Assembly: GCF_022397915.1 (NCBI RefSeq)
Contig: NZ_JAKEUO010000025.1
Coordinates: 1-64,000, forward strand
Length of the DNA: 64,000 nucleotides
Origin: Vibrio sp. Isolate34
Lineage (GTDB): Bacteria > Pseudomonadota > Gammaproteobacteria > Enterobacterales > Vibrionaceae
Reading direction: 5' to 3'
The notes beneath the pieces are model-generated. The model was not told the origin of the DNA and did no database searches. It worked only from the letters and a program-made list of their open reading frames with translations. The stretch's first letter is position 1, and each line of letters opens with the position of its first letter. The translations under genes were made by a program, and so were the position numbers. Below, piece after piece: positions 54,534 to 63,230 of the stretch.

Positions 54534-55010
54534 ATGAAAGTAACAAAAACAGTTAAATTTTTAAAGCTAAATAGAAATGTAGCAAATGATATGCTTGGTT
54601 TGTCAGTCAGACCAGAACAACAACATCTAATTTCATCAAATCCTGAGTGGATCATAGATGCATTAATGAATGATGATAGTATCTCTTATGGTGTTTATTT
54701 TGAAGGAGAACCAATCGGATTAGTTTCTATGATTGATCCGAGGGCGGCAGATCCTGAAGATAACTTTCAAGAAGACTGCCTATATGTATGGAGGCTAATG
54801 GTAGATAAAAATTCTCAAGGAAAAGGGCTCAGCATAAAAATACTCGAATTTGTCAAAAACTATGCTCAACTCGTGGGTTTACGAGGTATCTCATTAACCA
54901 CAATGGATAAAGAAGCTAAGAATGCATTAAATTTGTACTTAAACTTTGGCTTTTTTCCCACAGGAAGAAGGCTTGATAAGGAAATTGAACTTCTGTACGA
55001 GCTCTTATAA
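54534..55010 (+). CDS. GNAT-family N-acetyltransferase
   Basis: 158 residues from ATG 54534 (GGGGAAA upstream). Acetyl-CoA loop at VDKNSQGKGLSIKILEFV (Q/R-x-x-G-x-G type, about 90-107) and LNLYLNFGFFPTGR near 135. The N-terminal part binds an unknown amine. Belongs to the AT-rich group 53.6-55.5 kb. Confidence 0.85.
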   Translation: MKVTKTVKFLKLNRNVANDMLGLSVRPEQQHLISSNPEWIIDALMNDDSISYGVYFEGEPIGLVSMIDPRAADPEDNFQEDCLYVWRLMVDKNSQGKGLSIKILEFVKNYAQLVGLRGISLTTMDKEAKNALNLYLNFGFFPTGRRLDKEIELLYELL

Positions 55011-55100
55011 TGCCATGTAATTTATTTAGATAAAAGTGGAACTTGTATGATTTTTTATTGGTCTACAATACTTATAACACGATTGTTTAAGGTTAATAAA

Positions 55101-55511
55101 ATGAGAACATTATTTTTTGTTTTAATTATGCTTTACTTTTCCACTTGCTTTGCTTCTAATATTAAGAATAAAGATTACAAAAATGGTCATTTCACATTTC
55201 ACACCACTAAGTTTAATAAAAAAATATGGATTACCATCGAAGGTGAACATATAAATGGCTATCTTGGATGTAACCATATTAATGGCTTACTAGATTTTAA
55301 CGATAAGTATATTTACTTAAAGTGGATAAAAAAAACTAACATTCTATGTCCGAGCAATATAATGTATTCAGAAAAGAAAATCCTTAATTCGATTGAAGTT
55401 ATGAAGATAATTAATGATAAAGGTATAATTAATATAGTAGGTAAAAATAACTTTGTAGAAACCGTTTTTTTACCTACTAACATTAATGATGCAAGTATTA
55501 AAGAAGATTAA
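55101..55511 (+). CDS. Exported hypothetical protein
   Basis: 136 residues from ATG 55101 (AAGG eight bases before; the frame is open to 55047). A signal peptide, RTLFFVLIMLYFSTCFAS, is followed by a domain with VTIEGEHINGYLGCNHINGL-like content (GEHINGYLGCNHINGLL near 50) and a second Cys near 87, so a disulfide is possible. META/HslJ-like by size and the GCNHINGL pattern, but not certain. Confidence 0.6.
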   Translation: MRTLFFVLIMLYFSTCFASNIKNKDYKNGHFTFHTTKFNKKIWITIEGEHINGYLGCNHINGLLDFNDKYIYLKWIKKTNILCPSNIMYSEKKILNSIEVMKIINDKGIINIVGKNNFVETVFLPTNINDASIKED

Positions 55512-55536
55512 CTTTATTAAGAACAACGTTTACACA

Positions 55537-55563
55537 AAAACGAGCCTTTTGGGCTCGCTTTTA
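55537..55563 (+). terminator. Terminator after the AT-rich gene group
   Basis: Stem CGAGCC/GGGCTCG with loop TTTT, followed by CTTTT; ends the plus-strand unit. Confidence 0.75.
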
Positions 55564-55707
55564 ACTATCTGTTTTTATGATATATTATAACGGTTCTACC
55601 GACTGTTGACCAATAATGAATTCTTCGTTGATTACCAAACAATTAAGGCATGCTAAAACATTATATAAAGGTAGCTAAAATTGGCATCTGGTAGATTGAA
55701 AAACATG

Positions 55708-56004
55708 CTATTTCTTATTTCTCCAGATTTGATAACCACTTTCCTGTGTCGCCTTACCAAGCAAGTGTGCTGCTACCGGGGCGGTGATTAATATAAACAA
55801 CATAGTACCAATCACTCGTGAGATCACCGTAATATCGGGTATCGCAATTGCCACCGCCAATAACAGTGAAGCTAAGCCCACCGTGCCAGCTTTAGTTGCG
55901 GAGTGCATTCGCGTGTAAAGGTCAGGCATTCGTAAGATTCCAAGACTCGCGATGAGCGTAAACAAGGTTCCAAGACAGAGTAAAACCCCAACGATAATGT
56001 CCAT
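55708..56004 (-). CDS. mnhG: Na+/H+ antiporter subunit G
   Basis: 98 residues with three membrane helices and the MrpG core ILRMPDLYTRMHSATKAGT near 25-42. Last gene of the mnhABCDEFG (mrp) operon. Its start overlaps the end of mnhF by one base. Part of the multi-subunit inner-membrane complex that exchanges Na+ for H+. Confidence 0.93.
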   Translation of the reverse strand: MDIIVGVLLCLGTLFTLIASLGILRMPDLYTRMHSATKAGTVGLASLLLAVAIAIPDITVISRVIGTMLFILITAPVAAHLLGKATQESGYQIWRNKK

Positions 56005-56318
56005 TACACGTCTCCTTTTCTTTTGAAGATCAGCCTTGCAAACGCAATCGTCCCTAAGAAGGCTACTAGGCCGAGCGTGATAGCAATGTCCAACAAGGAT
56101 TGCTGTCCGCTATCTAAGGTATAAACGGCAATAAAACCCACCGTTACGAATGAAATCAGATCAAGCGCTACCACTCGATCGGCCAAGGTTGGACCGAGCA
56201 CTAAACGAATGAATGCCATCACGATACTAAGCAGTAGCCCGATATAAGCGAACATGATGCTCACTTCTAACCAACTATCGCTTTGTAAGAAACTGTCTAT
56301 CTGTAACCCATCAACCAC
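56004..56318 (-). CDS. mnhF: Na+/H+ antiporter subunit F
   Basis: 104 residues, three membrane helices, with the conserved MrpF stretch RLVLGPTLADRVVALDLIS near 37-56. Overlaps mnhE by 8 bp and mnhG by 1 bp. Confidence 0.93.
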   Translation of the reverse strand: MVDGLQIDSFLQSDSWLEVSIMFAYIGLLLSIVMAFIRLVLGPTLADRVVALDLISFVTVGFIAVYTLDSGQQSLLDIAITLGLVAFLGTIAFARLIFKRKGDV

Positions 56319-56787
56319 GAGTCACCTCCAAAATCCGTTTTTCTAAACCGTCTTTGATTTCTCGAATCACCTTTTTATGCTCGGGTGCAAACATCGCGTG
56401 CACGACCAAATGCTTCTTATCTGGGGTGACATCCAAGCTCAAGCTTCCAGGAGTAAGAGAAACCATGTTTGCGAGTAAAGAGATTTCTAAATCTGACTCA
56501 ACATCTAACGGCACATACACGATATCCGGGTCACTTAAATGGGTTGGCGTAACCACATCCCATACAACCCTAGCCACCGATATCACCATTTCGTAACAGA
56601 AGAAAAGAAACAAGCCGACCAAAGCACGAAAACGTCGAAAATAACTGGTTTTCAATCCAAACGGTTGACTAAGTCGCAACGCCAAAAAGCCAACCACAAA
56701 GCCAAGAATGAAGTTCGTTCCTGTATAGTTGCCGTTGAGCAGCATCCATGACAAGGCGAGAAATAAGTTCAAAAACAGATAAATCAT
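56311..56787 (-). CDS. mnhE: Na+/H+ antiporter subunit E
   Basis: 158 residues. Two or three N-terminal helices (FLNLFLALSWMLL) are followed by a cytoplasmic domain with the conserved LLANMVSLTPGSLSLDVTPD near 105-125. Overlaps mnhD by 4 bp. Confidence 0.93.
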   Translation of the reverse strand: MIYLFLNLFLALSWMLLNGNYTGTNFILGFVVGFLALRLSQPFGLKTSYFRRFRALVGLFLFFCYEMVISVARVVWDVVTPTHLSDPDIVYVPLDVESDLEISLLANMVSLTPGSLSLDVTPDKKHLVVHAMFAPEHKKVIREIKDGLEKRILEVTRG

Positions 56788-58352
56788 TGGTTCCCTCCCT
56801 CCGTGTTCAATGCAACGCTTTGAGCTATTTCGCTGTCTGCTATTGCACTGTCAGCCAACGCACTCTCTCCAAGAACCGCTTTTACATAGGCTTGTGGCTC
56901 AATCAACTGCTCTGCTGCGAGCTCTGCAAATTGGTAAAATGGCTCGGCGGCCAAACCAATAATCAGACTTAACGTGGTCAATGTTGCTATTGGCACGCAA
57001 TACAATCCTTTTGTGTACTTGTTCATTGGCTGCGCTTTTAGTGTTTGTTGAGGCTTTTTCCAGAAAACCTCGTTCCAGATCTTGGTCATTGAGAACACTG
57101 TTAACAAACCAACTAAGAGTGCTGTCCCTGCAAGCCAATACAACTCGGTTTGCAAACTAGATTTGATGACAAGGAACTTGCCCCAAAAACCCGAAAGAGG
57201 TGGAAACCCCGCTAAAGAGAATGCAGGAATGAGAAACAAGAAAGCGAGCCAAGGCATGGCTTTGTAGACGCCGCCTAATTGCCCAAGATTGCCCGAGCCA
57301 TATTTACGCTCTATGTAGCCGCCAATCAGGAACAAGTTTGCTTTCACTATGATGTGGTGGACTATGTAGAAAATTGCGCCAGCGATGGCGAGAGGCGTGT
57401 AGATCGCCAATCCCATGATCATGTAACCAATCTGGCTAATGATATGGAACGAAAGAATTTTTTTGATATTGAACTGACTTGCTGCGCCCAATACGCCAGT
57501 TAACATCGTCAATCCAGCAACCCACATCAAAGTCGGTTGCCAACCGCTGTCTGATAACGGGAAAATCAGGGTAAATACACGAATAAGCGCGTACACCCCA
57601 ACCTTAGTAAGTAACGCTGCGAACAGGGCAACAACGGCGCTTGGTAACGTATGATAAGAAGCAGGCAGCCAAGCGAAGACAGGAAATAACGCCGCTTTAA
57701 TCGCAAACGCGAATAGGAACAGCGCTGCGAGCAAGATTTTGGTGTCTGACGAAATCAATGTGGCTTTGGCATGTAAATCCGCGAGGTTCAAAGTCCCTGT
57801 AGCACCGTAGAGCAAGCCAATCACAAGCAAAAAGACCAAGGTCGAAATAAGATTGAGCATCACATACTTCACGGCTCCATCCACTTGTTGCTTTGATCCA
57901 TCTAAGATCATCAAGCCAAACGATGCTATCAACATCACCTCGAACCACACGTAGAGATTGAATATATCTCCGGTAAGAAATGCGCCATACACCCCAGCCA
58001 ACAACACATGCATCAGCGCATGAAACGCGCCGTAAGAAGGCTTGTCTTGCAGATCGCCCATGGCGTAGAACACGCTCACTACACCAATAATGGCTGTCAC
58101 CATCACCATAGCTACTGCAAGATGATCCGCCACGAAGACAATGCCAAACGGCGCAGCCCATTGACCAAAAGCCACGGCTTGTGGACCGCCGTTGATAACA
58201 TCGAACGTCAACAATGCCCCAATCACTAAAGTCGCTAATGCGCTGGTGCCACTTATCGCATCCACCAGCGCTTTGTGACGTTTCGCGCAGAAGATGGCGA
58301 CAGCGGTAAGAAGCGAAATAACTACGGGTAACGTCAACCAAATCGTTGTCAT
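56784..58352 (-). CDS. mnhD: Na+/H+ antiporter subunit D
   Basis: 522 residues, 13-14 membrane helices, homologous to proton-pumping complex I subunits (NuoM/NuoN). Signature FNLYVWFEVMLIASFGLMIL near 130 holds the conserved Glu, and KAALFPVFAWLPASYHTLPS near 215-235 the key Lys. Together with MnhA it forms the ion path. Overlaps mnhC by 4 bp. Confidence 0.95.
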   Translation of the reverse strand: MTTIWLTLPVVISLLTAVAIFCAKRHKALVDAISGTSALATLVIGALLTFDVINGGPQAVAFGQWAAPFGIVFVADHLAVAMVMVTAIIGVVSVFYAMGDLQDKPSYGAFHALMHVLLAGVYGAFLTGDIFNLYVWFEVMLIASFGLMILDGSKQQVDGAVKYVMLNLISTLVFLLVIGLLYGATGTLNLADLHAKATLISSDTKILLAALFLFAFAIKAALFPVFAWLPASYHTLPSAVVALFAALLTKVGVYALIRVFTLIFPLSDSGWQPTLMWVAGLTMLTGVLGAASQFNIKKILSFHIISQIGYMIMGLAIYTPLAIAGAIFYIVHHIIVKANLFLIGGYIERKYGSGNLGQLGGVYKAMPWLAFLFLIPAFSLAGFPPLSGFWGKFLVIKSSLQTELYWLAGTALLVGLLTVFSMTKIWNEVFWKKPQQTLKAQPMNKYTKGLYCVPIATLTTLSLIIGLAAEPFYQFAELAAEQLIEPQAYVKAVLGESALADSAIADSEIAQSVALNTEGGNQ

Positions 58353-58705
58353 TCATCCTCCTCAGAACGTCGCATCGCATCAACATCTGCAGAGCCAGCT
58401 TCTGAACATGCGCGGTAAAATAGCATCAATGCAAACACCAACAAGCCAAAGCCAATCACTATTGCGGTCAGAATTAAGGCTTGAGGAAGCGGGTTCGCAG
58501 CACCTTCTGGTGGTAATACTGAATTCGCTTCAATCAACGGCGGTAGTCCAGGGGTTAAACGTCCAGCCGTGAAAATCGCGATGTTCACCGCACTGCTTAA
58601 CAAGATCAGACCGAATATTAAGCGTAAGATGTGTCGTTCAAGCATAAGATAGACACCAGCAGCGACAAACACACCGACCACGAGACTCCATAGTATTTCC
58701 ATCAA
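58349..58705 (-). CDS. mnhC: Na+/H+ antiporter subunit C
   Basis: 118 residues, NuoK-like with three helices. Conserved PLPQALILTAIVIGFGLLVF near 72-91. Overlaps mnhA by 4 bp. Confidence 0.94.
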   Translation of the reverse strand: MMEILWSLVVGVFVAAGVYLMLERHILRLIFGLILLSSAVNIAIFTAGRLTPGLPPLIEANSVLPPEGAANPLPQALILTAIVIGFGLLVFALMLFYRACSEAGSADVDAMRRSEEDE

Positions 58706-61377
58706 TCCAACTCCTCATTCACGCGCAGCAACATCCCCATCACGCCGCCAATGATGGAGAAGTAAATACCAACGTCGAATATCAATGGTGTGCCAAGCGG
58801 TAGAATGTCTTTCCACCACAAACCCGTTAAGAACGGCAAATTGAAAGCAAAGCTCATCAGGCCAGCCACAAAGCTTAAGAAAATGCCAAACAGAGCAATG
58901 CTAAATGGCGCGTAATACAAACGATCTCGAACGTACTTTGGCGACTCTGCAAACATCAGTAACGCAAAACCAATTACAGCGATCAGTGCACCGATAAAGC
59001 CACCACCCGGCTCGTTATGTCCGCGCAACAATAGGTAAAGTGAAAACACCAACATCAGCGCTGCAACGATGTGGGAGGTGGTGGCAAAAATCAGGGAATG
59101 GATACGGTTACGTTTGTGGTAGTGCGTTTTCAACAAACTAACCGCAGCGATACCCGCCATCACGACCACGATCACCTCACCCAACGTATCGAAGGCTCGG
59201 AAATCAACCAAAATCACGTTGACGATGTTGCGTCCATGCCCGCCAGGAACACTATTCTCTGCGAAGAAATCAGCCAGAGTGGAATCTAGAGGTTGCGCAG
59301 TAATGTTGATCAGCAAAGCAGTGACCGACATACCAATCACACCCGCTATCGCCCCGTGTAGCAACTTTCGGCGAATAGGATGTTGCGGCACCGTCATTAA
59401 GCCCGGAATATGACGTATCAACAGCACAACAAATACAACCATCAAGGTTTCAACCAACAATAAAGTTTTCGCGACGTCTGGCGCGCTGTAAAGCATAAAA
59501 ACTAAGGTCGTCATAAAGCCCACAACACCAAGGGCTGAGACCGCCAACAAACGAGACGTGGTAAAGGTACAGACTAATGCAGCACCGATGAGTAGCAGTG
59601 CAATGCTTATCTCGTAAAAGCTAATGTCCATTAATGCCGCAAAACGAGCTTGTGGGATCACCAGCGGGCTACTTAACAGCAATCCAGTGAGTACAATAAA
59701 GAACAACAAAACATAATGGCTTAAGCGCTTTTGCTGCAATAACTGCGTTTGCCATTTCGCCAAACGCATCATGGCAGCCATGATTTTGTCGAAAACGGAT
59801 TCGGCTGTTGGTAACACAGGCACCTTGCGCTGCCAGCTCACCAACAGCCTTGGGTAGATTCGATACAAAACAAAGCCGAGTAACAAAGTTAATGCGCTCA
59901 GCGCCAACGGCAGATTCACGCCCTGCCACAGCTTGGCTGCTTGTGGTGCTGAGTCCGGCAAGCTCGACAACACCCCCGGAATAACCACGTTGTTGTTGAC
60001 CCAGCCTAAACCAAATAACGGCGCAAGGACGCTGGCTATGGCAAGCAACATTGCTGGCATCCATAACCCTTTACTGGCTTCCACTTTCTTGGCTGGCGTT
60101 GGATTGCCTTCATACGTCGCGAAGAAAGGTTTAACGATCAACGCCAACGCTAATGCCACCATGGTGACGTTAACCAGAAGGAATATCGTAGTTAGGATGA
60201 CGCTCACTTCCAGACTGGACTTGTACATGTACTCTTTACTCAAGAACCCCAGTAACGGTGGCACGCCCGACTTCGACAAAGCAGCGATGATTGCGGCTAC
60301 GAGGCTGAGTATTAACGCTGCTTTCAAACCGTACAGCATCCGAATATCACGCGTTCCCGTCGCTTTATCTATATTGCCCACCACCATAAACAGCGCTGCT
60401 TTGTAGAACGAGTGCGCTAAGATAAACAACAGCGCAGCCATCATCGCAAGTTCAGTTCCGATACCAATCAATAGTACCAATTTACCTAAGGCAACGTTCG
60501 TGCTGTATGCCAGCATCAACTTCAAATCAGTTTGCTTGAGCGCTAACAACGCACACCATATAGCGGTAAAGCCACCAAAAATGCCTAGCGTATAAAACCA
60601 AATCTCACTGTGTGAATAAATAGGTGAAACACGGGCAAGCAAGTACACCCCAGCCTTCACCATAGTGGCAGAATGAAGATAAGCACTCACTGGCGTTGGT
60701 GCTGCCATGGCATTGGGTAGCCAGAAGTGGAATGGAAACTGCGCCGATTTGGTAAACGCACCGAGCAAAATCAGAACCAATGAAGGTAGGAACCATTCAT
60801 GTTGTGCAATCAGCGTACTTTGCGCAATGATGGTGCTTATCTCATAGCTGCCAGCCATTTCACCCAGCAGCACCAAACCTGCTAATAAAGCCAGACCACC
60901 AGCGCCAGTGACAATAAGAGATTGCAGCGCGTTCTTACGAGATTTGTCTTTCTCGTGATTAAAGCCAATCAAGAGATACGACGTGATGGTAGTTAATTCC
61001 CAAAACACAAATAGGAGTAGGATATTGTTACTCGTGACGACACCTAACATCGCTAACATAAACAGCGTTAAGTAGAGGTGAAACGAGAATCGAGACGAAT
61101 GCCCCTTGAGATAGGACAGTGCATAAATCTGGATCAGTGCGCCGATACCGCTGATCAAACACGCGAATAGGAAAGATAACCCATCCAACTTGAAGCTCAG
61201 GTTAACATCTAAACTAGGAACCCAATTCGCTTGCCAACTCACGCCTCCCGGCTCATACCAACTGATGAGTAAGAAGAAAATGACCATCGGCAGAACAGGA
61301 AAGATCATGAGAATCAACGAATGATCTTTTGAGCCTTGTCTGTGCTTTTTTTCTATTTCGCTATTCAATATCGCCAT
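58702..61377 (-). CDS. mnhA: Na+/H+ antiporter subunit A fused with subunit B
   Basis: About 891 residues from ATG 61377. Upstream in-frame starts exist at 61413 (ATG) and 61464 (TTG), and none has a good ribosome site. The N-terminal part is NuoL-like (ITSYLLIGFNHE near 140, KSAQFPFHFWLPNAMAAPTP near 215-235). The C-terminal part carries the MnhA tail followed by an MnhB-type domain (LLLRGHNEPGGGFIGALIA near 800). The fusion of A and B, and the absence of a separate mnhB, put this in the group 2 Mrp antiporters. First gene of the operon; important for Na+ tolerance and pH control. Confidence 0.92.
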   Translation of the reverse strand: MAILNSEIEKKHRQGSKDHSLILMIFPVLPMVIFFLLISWYEPGGVSWQANWVPSLDVNLSFKLDGLSFLFACLISGIGALIQIYALSYLKGHSSRFSFHLYLTLFMLAMLGVVTSNNILLLFVFWELTTITSYLLIGFNHEKDKSRKNALQSLIVTGAGGLALLAGLVLLGEMAGSYEISTIIAQSTLIAQHEWFLPSLVLILLGAFTKSAQFPFHFWLPNAMAAPTPVSAYLHSATMVKAGVYLLARVSPIYSHSEIWFYTLGIFGGFTAIWCALLALKQTDLKLMLAYSTNVALGKLVLLIGIGTELAMMAALLFILAHSFYKAALFMVVGNIDKATGTRDIRMLYGLKAALILSLVAAIIAALSKSGVPPLLGFLSKEYMYKSSLEVSVILTTIFLLVNVTMVALALALIVKPFFATYEGNPTPAKKVEASKGLWMPAMLLAIASVLAPLFGLGWVNNNVVIPGVLSSLPDSAPQAAKLWQGVNLPLALSALTLLLGFVLYRIYPRLLVSWQRKVPVLPTAESVFDKIMAAMMRLAKWQTQLLQQKRLSHYVLLFFIVLTGLLLSSPLVIPQARFAALMDISFYEISIALLLIGAALVCTFTTSRLLAVSALGVVGFMTTLVFMLYSAPDVAKTLLLVETLMVVFVVLLIRHIPGLMTVPQHPIRRKLLHGAIAGVIGMSVTALLINITAQPLDSTLADFFAENSVPGGHGRNIVNVILVDFRAFDTLGEVIVVVMAGIAAVSLLKTHYHKRNRIHSLIFATTSHIVAALMLVFSLYLLLRGHNEPGGGFIGALIAVIGFALLMFAESPKYVRDRLYYAPFSIALFGIFLSFVAGLMSFAFNLPFLTGLWWKDILPLGTPLIFDVGIYFSIIGGVMGMLLRVNEELD

Positions 61378-61601
61378 CCATTTAGTTACGTTAACACGTG
61401 TATGGGGACTCATAGAATCAACGGAAAAACAGCCCTCTTCTGATACTTCAGGCTTCAACCACAATTGTTGATTTGGGTGTTAGAAAGATAATCCGAGCAA
61501 GACAGATGAACGGATTATCTAGTTTGCGAAGGCTTTGAATAAGACCGCTAAAATTAAGCCACGATCATCCATTCCATATAGATTGACCCCACTGGTTCGA
61601 A

Positions 61602-61793
61602 CTATTTGCTGTCGAGAACGACATAGGAACGCATGTCAGTATGGGAATTGGTCTGGTCAAATAAAAAACTCGACTCCTCATTCACGGCAGTCAGTGCGTC
61701 GTAGGAGCAATCTCCGATATCGTTTCTCGGGCATGCATAAATGTGCGAGCGCTCAAGCATTTCAGTTTGGCAAATAGGACATAGTTTCTTCAT
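61602..61793 (-). CDS. Small zinc-ribbon-like protein
   Basis: 63 residues from ATG 61793 (GGAGG five bases upstream). Contains CPICQTEM at 5-12, and CPRND and C-x6 further on, enough for a small zinc site. No family recognised. Sits between mnhA and a universal stress protein on the same strand. Confidence 0.6.
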   Translation of the reverse strand: MKKLCPICQTEMLERSHIYACPRNDIGDCSYDALTAVNEESSFLFDQTNSHTDMRSYVVLDSK

Positions 61794-61876
61794 ATTACCC
61801 TCCACTAAAAAGTTATTAGTCTGTCGTGTACATGCTTACTTCAGTATTGCTATTTCCGCTTTTCGAGATCAATTCG

Positions 61877-62812
61877 TTACTTGATTGGAGATATAAATCC
61901 CTCTGGTTTCATTGCCACTAAGGAGCAATTGATTGATTGAAGAATGTTCTCGGCAGTATTGCCAATCACATACCCAGAAATACCGGTTCGGGCTAAGGTT
62001 CCCATTACCAACACGTCAATCTCTGCCTCATCAACACACTCCGGAATTTTGTCGTCCGGTTTACCATGCAGGTGATGAATAACCAACTCACCAGTAATAC
62101 CAGAGTCGTCGATGAGTTGCTGCAGGGCTTGTTCATGACGTGCTTTCTCTTTGGAAACCTCATCTGACAACTGTGCTTCATCTACTTGAATCCAAAAGTG
62201 ATTGTCGAGGTAGTTCTCCAAATAATGTTCCCAACAAGAGATAATGTGTAATCGGCTATCACAGGTATCCGCAATCGAACGAGAGAGCTCTAACAATCGA
62301 CACGACAGGGCCTTTTGCTCATCGTTTACAGCCAGAGGATCGACCGCAACCGCAATGCGTCGTTTGTCTCTCGGCTTAAATATTGGTCGGTGCAACCATA
62401 CTGGACAAGGACATTTGCGCAATAAAGTCATGTCTATCGCTTTAAAGCCTTCCGCCCCCTCACTGAGTGGCTCAGCCTCTTTAATGATCAGGTCATTGTG
62501 ATTCATCATCGCTTCTTGGATGATGCAAACCGCAGGCTGTTCGCTGCTTTTAACTCTCAGCGGAAAGGGGACCTGCTCTTCAGAAATAACGAGATCTTCA
62601 AGCAAATTTTTTACGCTCTGCTGAAGCGAATCATGCAATGACTGTTCGTAGCTTTGTTGATATTGAGCGAGATCGGTAGGGAAATCTGGACAGGCAATCA
62701 GGCCTGAAACCGGAACGCGATTATTAGCCGCTATTCTGATCGCTTGACCCAGAGCGTCACTATGGCCGGGCAGCCCTTGCGTTGCAAAAAGTATGTTCTC
62801 GAATCGTCTCAT
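61877..62812 (-). CDS. Universal stress protein with tandem Usp domains (UspE-like)
   Basis: 311 residues from ATG 62812, chosen for AGGAGG five bases before it. Two Usp folds: the first begins FENILFATQG; the second begins RIAVAVDPLAV near 150 and ends with VLVMGTLARTGISGYVIGNTAENIL near 270-294, which includes the G-x2-G-x9-G(S/T) nucleotide-binding type motif. A cytoplasmic stress protein, similar in layout to UspE. Confidence 0.88.
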   Translation of the reverse strand: MRRFENILFATQGLPGHSDALGQAIRIAANNRVPVSGLIACPDFPTDLAQYQQSYEQSLHDSLQQSVKNLLEDLVISEEQVPFPLRVKSSEQPAVCIIQEAMMNHNDLIIKEAEPLSEGAEGFKAIDMTLLRKCPCPVWLHRPIFKPRDKRRIAVAVDPLAVNDEQKALSCRLLELSRSIADTCDSRLHIISCWEHYLENYLDNHFWIQVDEAQLSDEVSKEKARHEQALQQLIDDSGITGELVIHHLHGKPDDKIPECVDEAEIDVLVMGTLARTGISGYVIGNTAENILQSINCSLVAMKPEGFISPIK

Positions 62813-63230
62813 ACACACCTCCTTGATTGACTAAATATTAGTCAACCGCAACATTCTTTACTAGCACGTAATTGTAACATTGATTAATAAAATGATATTC
62901 GTTCCTATTCAGTCGCTTACATATAAAACAATAAGAAATGAGTGAACCAATCAGCGTGCTGAGGGAACAATATGTAACAAAATACATCAATTCCTATTGG
63001 AAGTTTAAGTCAGAAATGACGTAGAGAGCACGACTGAATACGATGCTCAAACCAGATATCGTGTTTGTTCTGTGAGTATATATTAAGTGAATATTCAGCA
63101 CGCTTTACACTAGAGTGAGATAATCGTTTAATTTAAGGAAATTTTCTTTAAAAATTATCTTATTAGCTCGCCAAACCTCGATTTATGTATTTTACTTGAA
63201 GCAGAACAGTAGCGATTCACGGATGATAAG
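62813..63230. other. AT-rich gap upstream of the VCBS protein gene
   Basis: 418 bp between divergent genes with no coding frame on the plus strand. It would hold the promoters of the stress-protein gene and of the large adhesin. No strong hairpin seen. Confidence 0.4.

Noticed and set aside
57697..58386. 229-codon minus-strand frame within mnhD
   Set aside because: It is in another frame of the clearly genuine mnhD and encodes Cys/Trp/Arg-rich sequence without a family.
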